Shown here one piece after another: positions 33,641 through 41,674 of a DNA stretch of 64,000 nt; the stretch's first letter is position 1; every line of letters begins with the position of its first letter. The translations under genes were made by a program, and so were the position numbers. The stretch lies in assembly GCA_026692905.1 (NCBI GenBank), contig JAPLNL010000092.1, positions 26,806 to 90,805 on the forward strand, in the 5' to 3' direction. The stretch comes from Planctomycetota bacterium. Its GTDB lineage: Bacteria; Planctomycetota; Planctomycetia; Pirellulales; Pirellulaceae. The notes under the pieces were generated by a model. It was not told the DNA's origin, ran no database searches, and saw only the letters and a program-made list of their open reading frames with translations.

Positions 33641-34695
33641 TGATGCAACTTCACTCCATCGCGAAATACGAGAGGTGCAACGGGTTCCAAGTTGCCTCGG
33701 CAATCTTTGCCTGGGCCGTACTGACTTCTCAAATGAGTTTAGGGCAACCGCCCCAAATGCTCCCAGGCACGAGACAGGCACAGCCAAGCAACTCATCGCA
33801 AAACAATGTTCCGGGCGGAAACAATGGCGGGGCGCGACAATATAATGCATTGAGTCCGCAGTCGCCTCCGAGCGGGTTTTCGCAACCAAGCGGTCAACCA
33901 TCGAGCTTTGGACAGCCCAACGCAAGACTCGCTGCCAATAACTCCTCGAACCCATTGCCATCTGTCAACGCGGGGGCAGTCAGCCTTACCGAGGTGTCGG
34001 CCAAAGAGGCAACGATTCCAACTCGCAATCTGCTGCAGATGTTTCACGATGGCGGGTTGATGATGTATCCGATTGCGCTATGCTCGTTCGTACTGACCGT
34101 TTTTTCTTTTGAGCGTTTCATTTCCCTTCGGAGCGGTCGCGTTATTCCACGGCCGTTTGTTAAGCGTTTGATCGAACAACTTCAGCAGGGGCAGATCGAT
34201 CGCGAGGAAGCCTTGGAACTTTGCGAACGCAATCCAAGTCCTATCGCCGCTATCCTTTCCGCCGCGGTAAAAAAATACGGTCGACCTGCCGTCGAGGTCG
34301 AGCAAGCTGTTCTTGACGCGGGCGAGCGTGAGAGCAACCTATTGCGCCGCAACATGAGGTTGTTGAACGCGATTAGCAATGTCTCTCCACTGCTCGGATT
34401 GTTGGGCACGGTGCTTGGAATGATCCAAGCGTTCAATGACATTGCCAGTGCGCAAGCGATGGGCCGTCCCGATCTTTTGGCTGGCGGTATTAGCCAAGCG
34501 TTGCTGACAACGGCCGCGGGATTGCTCGTCGCCATCCCGGCCTACTTAATTTACATGTTTTTCCTCGGACGCACCGACAAACTCGTCATGGAGATGGACA
34601 GCTACGCTCAACAGTTGGTCGAAGTCGTCAGTGCCGAAGGCTTGCATGAAAACGACTCGACGCGAACTAGAACGCGAGCTCGTAAGGCAGCTTAA
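33637..34695 (+). CDS. ExbB/TolQ/MotA-family proton-channel protein with secreted N-terminal extension
   Basis: 352 residues. The N-terminus has a hydrophobic signal-like stretch and then about 100 residues rich in Gln, Asn, Pro, Ser and Gly. The ExbB core starts at LLQMFHDGGLMMYPIALCSF (TM1, about 128), followed by a cytoplasmic domain and NAISNVSPLLGLLGTVLGMI and ALLTTAAGLLVAIPAYLIYM (TM2 and TM3), the diagnostic region of the family. With ExbD it uses the proton gradient to energise envelope events. The long disordered extracytoplasmic extension is a variation of the basic fold. Confidence 0.92.
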   Translation: MMMQLHSIAKYERCNGFQVASAIFAWAVLTSQMSLGQPPQMLPGTRQAQPSNSSQNNVPGGNNGGARQYNALSPQSPPSGFSQPSGQPSSFGQPNARLAANNSSNPLPSVNAGAVSLTEVSAKEATIPTRNLLQMFHDGGLMMYPIALCSFVLTVFSFERFISLRSGRVIPRPFVKRLIEQLQQGQIDREEALELCERNPSPIAAILSAAVKKYGRPAVEVEQAVLDAGERESNLLRRNMRLLNAISNVSPLLGLLGTVLGMIQAFNDIASAQAMGRPDLLAGGISQALLTTAAGLLVAIPAYLIYMFFLGRTDKLVMEMDSYAQQLVEVVSAEGLHENDSTRTRTRARKAA

Positions 34696-34815
34696 GTGAA
34701 CTCCGATAAATCGAAATACCCGTAAATCAACCTGGCTTGCTCATGTTTTTCGCTCGACAGTAACGTAACTACAAAAAACGTGTATTCCTTCACTTTTCAA
34801 AGGGTTTTGTTATTC

Positions 34816-34919
34816 CGGAGGGTGAGGCTCCTGCCACTCCCAAACGGTTTTGTTATTCGGGAGGGTGAGGCTCCTGCCGAACCTTGGCGTCAGAAGCTCG
34901 GCAGGAGCCTCGCACTCCC
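34816..34919. repeat. Family B inverted repeat with a truncated duplicate
   Basis: A full hairpin (34858-34919; GGAGGGTGAGGCTCCTGCC and GGCAGGAGCCTCGCACTCCC) is preceded by a left-arm-only copy at 34816-34842 and a duplicated flank GGTTTTGTTATTC. This looks like a partial duplication of element plus flank. It interrupts the spacing between the ExbB and ExbD genes; the rest of 34696-35016 holds no gene. Confidence 0.88.
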
Positions 34920-35016
34920 AAACGGACTTGGGGGATTCGAAACTTCACCCTGACGACTAGCCGAAGCAACCTTCCGTAATTTCCAAGCCCCCATTCCAAT
35001 GACTTGAGAAAATTCG

Positions 35017-35445
35017 ATGCCACTCAAGCTCAATCAAGACGAACTTCCAACGATCAATCTGACCAGTATGATCGATGTGTTGTTTCTGTTGATTATTTTT
35101 TTCATGGTGGGGACTCGTTTTACAGAAGACGAATCCAACATCAAAATCAACTTGGCCAAAGTCGCGCCCAATGGCTCGATGATGCAAGGCCCGCCAAGCA
35201 AAATCGTTTATGTGGCGGCCGACGGTTCCATTCAGTTCGAGAACCAACGTGTTACCCCCGATCAACTTGCTGCCATACTCACGCAAGCAGTTAGAAACTA
35301 TCCAGACACCTCCGTCCAATTGAAGCCCGATGCCAAGGTGGAGTACCAGCCTCTGAGCGCGGCGTTGATCGCCATTCAGCAATCGGGAGCTCGCTTTCAT
35401 GGACTTGGAAATGCAACTTACCAAATGCCGACTACTCGTCGTTAG
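35017..35445 (+). CDS. ExbD/TolR-family protein
   Basis: 142 residues. MPLKLNQDELPTINLTSMID leads into the single membrane helix VLFLLIIFFMVGTRF; the Asp in SMIDVLFLL is the conserved proton-carrying residue of ExbD/TolR. The periplasmic part ends with QLKPDAKVEYQPLSAALIA, as in ExbD domains. It is the stator partner of the ExbB-like protein. The toroid gene starts three bases after its stop. Confidence 0.93.
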   Translation: MPLKLNQDELPTINLTSMIDVLFLLIIFFMVGTRFTEDESNIKINLAKVAPNGSMMQGPPSKIVYVAADGSIQFENQRVTPDQLAAILTQAVRNYPDTSVQLKPDAKVEYQPLSAALIAIQQSGARFHGLGNATYQMPTTRR

Positions 35446-35448
35446 GTC

Positions 35449-37368
35449 ATGATGACAACGTTATGGGTACCATCGATAGCCGCAATCGGAGACCTCAGTA
35501 GCGGTCGTATCTGGGCGATCGTTTTGGGCGGATTGCTAGCCGTTGTCGCTGTCACGCTTTTGATCGCCTCGTGGACAAAATGGGGGCAAACCAAGTCGTT
35601 AACCAAATGCATTGCGTTGGCATTTCTTGCGCACATTTGGCTCCTCATGTACGCTTATGGAACCCGAATCGTAACGCCTGGCTTCGGAGGTGGTTCGCAG
35701 GGTGGGACTAGAACGGAAGCGGTGGCTTTTACTGCTCCTCTGTTGATGATGGAAGAGATACCAACGCCAGAAGATAACGCAACCAAGGATGTGGCGAGGG
35801 AAGACGATGGCGAGAAGGAATCGACGCCAGCTCCGTGGGAGGCACCGCTTCAACGCGAAGAAGTGTCAAACAAAACGCCGATCGACAACCCTACTCGAGA
35901 AACGTTGAAGCTGCCAGAGTCGATGGCTGAGTTTCCGAAGGAGATTCCGATGCCGAAGCCTGAGAGCTTCGAGCCAGAGCTGCCGCCGATGGAGTCGATC
36001 GAGCAAATTGCTGTTCTCGCAGCAACGTCTGCGCCTGCATCAGCTGTTCCATCCGCTGTGCCGCCAAACGCATCTGTTCTTGCCGTGGTTCCGAACCGTT
36101 TGCCCGTTAAGCCATCTGCACCTCAGAAACGAATCGTGGATCAACAGCCGGTGCCCAACAACTATCAGATGCGTTTGTCTCCGATGCGACAGCAGTTTGC
36201 GATGCAGAATGGAGGCGACGTCAATACCGAGGCTGCGGTCGAGCGCGCGTTGGCTTGGTTGGCTCGCGCGCAGGGACCGGATGGTGGTTGGAATGCGGCT
36301 GAGCACGAAGCGGGTCGCGAAGCTCCTGTCAGCCTTGGTCGCAATGATATTGAGAACCGTCACAACGCTGGACTCAAGGCCAATACCGCAATGACGGGAC
36401 TAGCGTTGCTCGCTTTTCTAGGAGCGGGGCACACCCATACCGACGGCAAGTACAAAGACGTTGTAGCGAATGGTCTGCGGTATCTTCGATCTCAACAGCA
36501 GTTCTCGGGAGATCTTGCAGGTAGAGACCAAGTTGGCCACGAGCCGACGGTTCGATTCGCCAGAATGTACAGTCACGGCATGGCCTCGTTGGCAGCGACG
36601 GAGGCCTATGGAATGACGGGCGATCCTGCATTGTTGGACACCGTCCGGAATTCCTGCAAGTACACCATCGGCAACATGAATAGCCGAACCGGAGGCTGGA
36701 GATACGAATACAACAACGACGATCCAGGTGACCTAAGCCAATTTGGATGGCAAGCCATGTTGCTCTGCAGTGCGGAGAATCATCGAACGATTGTGCTTCC
36801 GCCAGAGACCCGATTGCTGATGCAAAGATTCCTCGATTCGGTAAGCACTGGCCGATTTGGTGGGCTGGCTGTGTACCGACCAAAGTCTGGCCAGATGGCA
36901 CCTCCGGAACAAGCGACTCCAGCTATGACAGCCGAAGCGATCGCATCTCGACTCTTGCTGGGCTTCCCGCTTTCGCAACAAGCAGCAGATGAGGGACAGC
37001 GAATGATGCTGAGCAACTTGCCCGGTACGAGCGAAGAGAACCTCTACTACTGGTACTATGCGACGCTTGCTATGTATCAATTGCGAGGCGATGTTGAGAA
37101 TGCCACAAATAGCAATACGGTCTTTAGGTCAAATAAGGAAGTGGCCTGGGAGCGATGGAACGAATCGCTTAAGCAACAGCTCTGCGTCACCCAAGTGCCT
37201 CGCGGGCCACTCGAGGGCTCGTGGAACCCAACTTGCGTATGGGGCAGACATGGTGGTCGCGTGTACTCAACAGCCGTCGCCTGCATGTGTTTGGAAGTTT
37301 ACTACCGTTACTTGCCGATGTACAAAGCCGACCAGTTCGCGAATCAATGGCAGCCCGCTCGGCGATAG
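35449..37368 (+). CDS. Membrane-anchored terpenoid-cyclase-fold (prenyltransferase/squalene-oxidase repeat) protein
   Basis: 639 residues. Two membrane helices (IWAIVLGGLLAVVAVTLLIA and CIALAFLAHIWLLMYAYG, about 21-70) are followed by a long Pro/Glu-rich linker (about 95-230), much like TonB or TolA, and then an alpha/alpha toroid: VERALAWLARAQGPDGGWNA, VVANGLRYLRSQQ, NSRTGGWRYEYNNDD and GSWNPTCVWGRHGGRVYSTA (about 258-620). The toroid is the fold of squalene cyclases and protein prenyltransferases, but the DxDD cyclase motif is not seen, so a binding role is more likely. Position after ExbB/ExbD suggests it is the element moved or energised by them (inference). Confidence 0.86.
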   Translation: MMTTLWVPSIAAIGDLSSGRIWAIVLGGLLAVVAVTLLIASWTKWGQTKSLTKCIALAFLAHIWLLMYAYGTRIVTPGFGGGSQGGTRTEAVAFTAPLLMMEEIPTPEDNATKDVAREDDGEKESTPAPWEAPLQREEVSNKTPIDNPTRETLKLPESMAEFPKEIPMPKPESFEPELPPMESIEQIAVLAATSAPASAVPSAVPPNASVLAVVPNRLPVKPSAPQKRIVDQQPVPNNYQMRLSPMRQQFAMQNGGDVNTEAAVERALAWLARAQGPDGGWNAAEHEAGREAPVSLGRNDIENRHNAGLKANTAMTGLALLAFLGAGHTHTDGKYKDVVANGLRYLRSQQQFSGDLAGRDQVGHEPTVRFARMYSHGMASLAATEAYGMTGDPALLDTVRNSCKYTIGNMNSRTGGWRYEYNNDDPGDLSQFGWQAMLLCSAENHRTIVLPPETRLLMQRFLDSVSTGRFGGLAVYRPKSGQMAPPEQATPAMTAEAIASRLLLGFPLSQQAADEGQRMMLSNLPGTSEENLYYWYYATLAMYQLRGDVENATNSNTVFRSNKEVAWERWNESLKQQLCVTQVPRGPLEGSWNPTCVWGRHGGRVYSTAVACMCLEVYYRYLPMYKADQFANQWQPARR

Positions 37369-37556
37369 TACGCCATGAAGCATCTTGGGCTGCCAAAAAC
37401 AGCGGCTTGGGTAGCGAAAGTCGTCAGCCCCGTGGGCGTTTGCAAACAGCGTCTCGACGATTCTGCATTCGGCAACTAAGATAGAGCTCGAATCGTACAG
37501 AGTGCTGCCATTTTGCTGCACCGACCGAAACGACCGCAAGAACAAAGATCTTTGAA

Positions 37557-40173
37557 ATGAAAAACGAATCCTCCTCCGCGAGGCTGGCGCCCGAGCTGCT
37601 AGCCCCGGCAGGAAACTGGGAATGTATCCACGCAGCGATCGAAAACGGGGCCGATGCTGTCTACTTCGGACTTGATGCTGGCTTTAACGCGCGTGCTCGA
37701 GCGGTCAACTTCTCACTCGAAGATTTGCCAAGTCTCATGCAGCTGCTTCACCGACGCGGCTTGGTCGGTTTCGTCACTCTCAACACCCTCATTTTTACTG
37801 ACGAACTGGCTCAGTTCGAAAAGCACGTAGCCGAGTTGGCTTCGGCTGGTGTTGATGCCGTGCTAGTACAGGACTTGGGCGCAGTCCGACTCATTCATGA
37901 AATATGCCCTGAATTGAGTGTGCATGCCAGCACTCAGATGACCATGTCTTCGGCGGAAACCATTCGAGCCATTGAGTCCCTGAACGTAGACCGCGTCGTC
38001 CTTGCTCGAGAGCTCTCGATTGCGGAAATTCGCAAGATCACGGCGGCAACGAATATGCCGGTCGAGACATTTGTTCACGGTGCGTTGTGTGTCTCGTACA
38101 GCGGCCAATGCTTGACCAGTGAATCCTTGGGGGGCCGCAGTGCCAATCGTGGCCAATGCGCACAAGCCTGCCGATTGAACTACGACCTTCTCTGCGATGG
38201 CGAACATCGGGAGCTAGGGGACAATCGCTACCTATTGTCGCCGCAAGACTTGGCCGGATATGCTCACATTCCCGATTTGATTGACGCGGGGGTTTGCTCT
38301 CTCAAGATCGAAGGCCGACTCAAGACACCAGAGTACGTCGCCAATATCGTTGGTCATTATCGCAAAGCTATCGATGCAGCTATGGCGGGCAACGAGGTCC
38401 GTTGGTCGAATCAGGACAAGCGTGAAATGGAGATGAGTTTCTCACGCGGCTTCACACCAGGTTGGCTCGAAGGCTGCGATCACAAACGACTTGTGCCCGG
38501 CATCACGAGCGCCAAACAGGGCGTTCGCGTCGGCAAGGTGATCGCGATCAAAGGGGAGAAATTGGTGGTTGACCTCGAAGCCCCATTGATCAAAGGGGAC
38601 GGGGTTGTGCTGCAAGGAGATCGTATCTCGGGAACAGAAATCGGCGGACGCATTTTTCAGGTGTTTGTCAACGGTAAGGCCACCGACTTGCCCAGCCAGG
38701 GACGAGTCGAATTGGCTTTTCAAAATGGTCTCTTTCGAAATGTTGAAATCAAATCGGGGCAAACGATCTGGCAAACCGATTCTCCTCAATTGAGTAAACG
38801 CTTACGAGCAAGTTTTGCGTCCGAACAGTTTTTGCGAAAGCTCTCGATCGAACTCGCGATGAATGTCCGAACAGTTTTTGCGAAAGCTCTCGATCGAACT
38901 CGCGATGAATATCTCCGTGGGAGTGCCGATCGCGGCTCAGGTGAGTTGGCTGAACACTACCGGTGTAACACAAACGCTGGAGCTAACGACGGAGCATGTG
39001 CCAGCAGAGGCCAGAAAGCACTCGATTACCGAGGCCGAATTGCGGCAGCAAATGTCTCGGCTTGGCAATACTCCTTACGAGTTAACGTCACTAAAAGCAT
39101 TGATTACCGGAAACCCGATGGTTCCGCTAAGCGTATTGGGGGAATTGCGAAAGCAGATGGTGAGTGAACTGGATCGGTTGCGCACGGCCCTACCACTTCG
39201 CACTATATTGGATGCAGGTGTCGCAAAACGTATGGTGGGGAGGCTCGACGATAGGCCGAACCAAATAGTAGCGGGATTGGCGGAGGATTCAGCAGACGAG
39301 TTGGCGGTTGCGGAGCGACTGCACGTGTTGGTTCGCACCATGGAGCAGTTGCGACAGGTTTTGGGTGAGGGCCAAAAGACAGTTTATGTCGAGTTTCAAG
39401 ATATACGCGAATACCGAGAGGCGGTAGCCGCGGCGCGTGAAGCCAACGCAGCGATTTACCTTGCGACGCTTCGGATCCAAAAGCCCGGCGAGCAGGGGCT
39501 TTTTAAAGCGATTGCCAAGCATGATGCTGATGGTTGGCTGGTTCGCAATTTGGCTGCATTGGATTTTGCGATTGAGAATCAAATTCCTGCGATCGGCGAT
39601 TTTTCACTGAACGTAACCAATCCATTGACAGCCGAATGGTTGATGTCGAGAGGGCTAAAGCGAATCACGGCTTCGTATGATTTGAACCGCGATCAGTTGA
39701 ATGAGTTGGTTCAAGGGATGCCTGCTTCCTGGCTAGAAGTGGTGATTCATCAGCACATGCCGATGTTTCATATGGAGCATTGTGTTTTTTGCACTGTGCT
39801 TTCGCCCGGCACGAACAAGTCGAACTGCGGCCGCCCATGCGATCGACACGAGGTTAAATTGCGAGACCGTCTTGGAGTGGAGCACGTTTTGCACGCCGAT
39901 ATCGGTTGCAGAAACACACTTTACAATGGTCATGCTCAGAGCGGTGCCGAGGCAACGCCAAAGCTACTGCGCATGGGAATTGAGCATTTTCGAATTGAGC
40001 TTTTGCGCGACGCGCCGGCCAATGAGACATCGCGGTTGCTTGGTCTTTACAGGGACCTATTGGCTGGACGAATAGATGGTCCAACGGTTTGGAAATCGCT
40101 GAAGGCCGAGAATCGCGTGGGGGTTACACGCGGGACTCTCGAGCACCCACGGAATCCCCTGGCAATTCTCTGA
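37557..40173 (+). pseudogene. U32 family peptidase / RNA hydroxylase (RlhA-like), frameshifted by a 46-bp duplication
   Basis: Two overlapping frames, 37557-39167 and 38863-40173, are halves of one U32 protein. The first half has APAGNWECIHAAIENGADAV, a typical U32 start, and the signature HGALCVSYSGQCL with GGRSANRGQCAQACR. The second half has the C-terminal HQHMPMFHMEHCVFCTVLSP and CGRPCDRHEV cluster. At 38819-38910 a 46-bp segment is present twice in tandem, shifting the frame by one. Removing one copy would restore a continuous frame of 856 residues. U32 relatives in E. coli (RlhA, TrhP) act in rRNA or tRNA hydroxylation. ATG 38863, made by the duplication, could start the second half on its own, but no ribosome-binding site is evident. 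A sequencing or assembly error cannot be excluded. Confidence 0.9.
38819..38910 (+). repeat. 46-bp perfect tandem duplication inside the U32 gene
   Basis: Unit 1 is 38819-38864 and unit 2 is 38865-38910, identical over 46 bases, starting GTCCGAACAGTTTTTGCGAA and ending CTCGCGATGAAT. 46 is not a multiple of three, hence the frameshift. Confidence 0.96.
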
Positions 40174-40179
40174 AGTCGG

Positions 40180-41340
40180 TTATCCAACGCTGGTTACAGC
40201 CCGTCGCCTGCGTTGAGATTCCGTTCTCCTCTTGGAACTACGAACAGGGCGTTGCTCATCGGTTGAATCGGGAACGGTAGCGACCTCTTGAATCAAGATT
40301 CCGTGCCATCCACTAGCGTAGGTTTCAAAACCTGCGGATTTGGCTTGGCCGATGTAACAGTTTGTCCCGCCGACCTCAGCAACGACATGTCCCGCTTTGC
40401 TTGCGAAAAGTCTGCTGCGGCCCCCGAAATCGATTGCATCGTTCTGCATTCGTCCCTCAGAGTCAGCAAGTATGTGGCCGGTCGAATCTACGATGCAGAT
40501 ACGGGTTGTGCGTTTTTCTTCATCGCTCAATGCAACATTGCGAACGATATCGCTTGCAAAAGTTTCCCAGTTGAAAACGATACCAAGAACACCTAGCACT
40601 CGACCGTCGACAAGACCATTTTCGCGAATCGCGGCGGAAAAGACCACGGACGGGCGATTGTTAACAAAACTGGAATTGTGAACGGAATGAAACCCATATT
40701 CTCGTCCTGTTCGCGTCTGCATCGCGGTTTGGAACCAGGTGGTGCCAGAGGCCTCGGTCCCAACAGATCGAAATAGATCGGGGCGGCCATTTGCGACGAC
40801 TTGTCCGGCGGTATTGCAAACCAGCAAGTCCGAATAAACGGTGTAGGACTCGAGGATTGTTCGAAGGCGTTGTGAAGTATGTTCCACTGATTTAGCGGAT
40901 TTTTGAGCGAGTGCATTGACGACACTGGCGTCAGTAGCCCACCATCGAACGTCGCAAGAACGCTCGTACAAGCAACGGTCGACCAAGTCGATGTTCATGC
41001 GTGCTAAGTCGCTAAGTCGCACACCTTTGAAGGAAGCGGACATCGACTCGCTAATCTTGGCAATGCGCGTCAGGGTTTTCCTGGAGCGTCTCTTTAGATT
41101 GGCTACGACCGTTGTTGAGGTGTTGGACAATCCCGCGATTTCCATTGCTACAATGTTGAACGCCTTTCCGGCATCTCCGGCTCGGGCTGCTTCTATTCGG
41201 GCATTGAGAGCAAGCACCCGAATTTGATCATTGACACGATCGATTGCCGAGATCGTTTTATCCATCACCGAGTCGAGCGTATTGGTTAGACTTGCGACGA
41301 CTTCTGGACTGAATTGTTCGTTGTTGTTGTCATTGTACAT
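40180..41340 (-). CDS. Soluble chemoreceptor-like protein: MCP signalling segment followed by a Cache-like sensor
   Basis: 386 residues from ATG 41340 (MYNDNNNEQFSPEV). The N-terminal part contains DRVNDQIRVLALNARIEAAR and AGDAGKAFNIVAMEIAGLS, the protein-interaction tip of methyl-accepting chemotaxis proteins. The C-terminal part has a CNTAGQVVANG strand pair, GTTWFQTAMQTRTGREYGFH and DSTGHILADSEGR, typical of Cache/PAS-like ligand domains. No membrane helix, HAMP domain or signal peptide is seen, so the sensor would be cytoplasmic and the domain order is the reverse of classical receptors. It diverges from the cheA gene, separated by a 334-base promoter region. Its stop lies six bases from the convergent U32 gene. 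Confidence 0.85.
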   Translation of the reverse strand: MYNDNNNEQFSPEVVASLTNTLDSVMDKTISAIDRVNDQIRVLALNARIEAARAGDAGKAFNIVAMEIAGLSNTSTTVVANLKRRSRKTLTRIAKISESMSASFKGVRLSDLARMNIDLVDRCLYERSCDVRWWATDASVVNALAQKSAKSVEHTSQRLRTILESYTVYSDLLVCNTAGQVVANGRPDLFRSVGTEASGTTWFQTAMQTRTGREYGFHSVHNSSFVNNRPSVVFSAAIRENGLVDGRVLGVLGIVFNWETFASDIVRNVALSDEEKRTTRICIVDSTGHILADSEGRMQNDAIDFGGRSRLFASKAGHVVAEVGGTNCYIGQAKSAGFETYASGWHGILIQEVATVPDSTDEQRPVRSSKRRTESQRRRRAVTSVG

Positions 41341-41674
41341 GTTTGGCACGCTTTCAATTGTGGTTCGTTGCGAAAGGGGAATCGCAATAGTCGGGCATGG
41401 CAATATTGCAAAATGCTGCAGTCGTGCCAGACGACGTAGAACTTTGCCTACAAGTTGTGATTGTCAAGTTTTTCACGGTTGATTTGTTTGGCCTTTCTCT
41501 GAGCGCGTCATAACCCCTCCGCATTTAAAAAATAACACCTAGTTTTTCTTGGGATTCGTCCATTCAACCCATACAGTGCGCACACTTTACGGATTCTTTT
41601 GTTTTTCAATACCCAGAAGCCCCCTCCGTTCATGCCATCGCGTTGAGGGGATTTCTATCCAAGAGCAATTTGAA

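Noticed and set aside
37557..39167. A complete 536-residue U32 gene with its own C-terminus
   Set aside because: The residues after the 46-bp duplication are out of frame with the family; the true continuation is in the frame ending at 40173.
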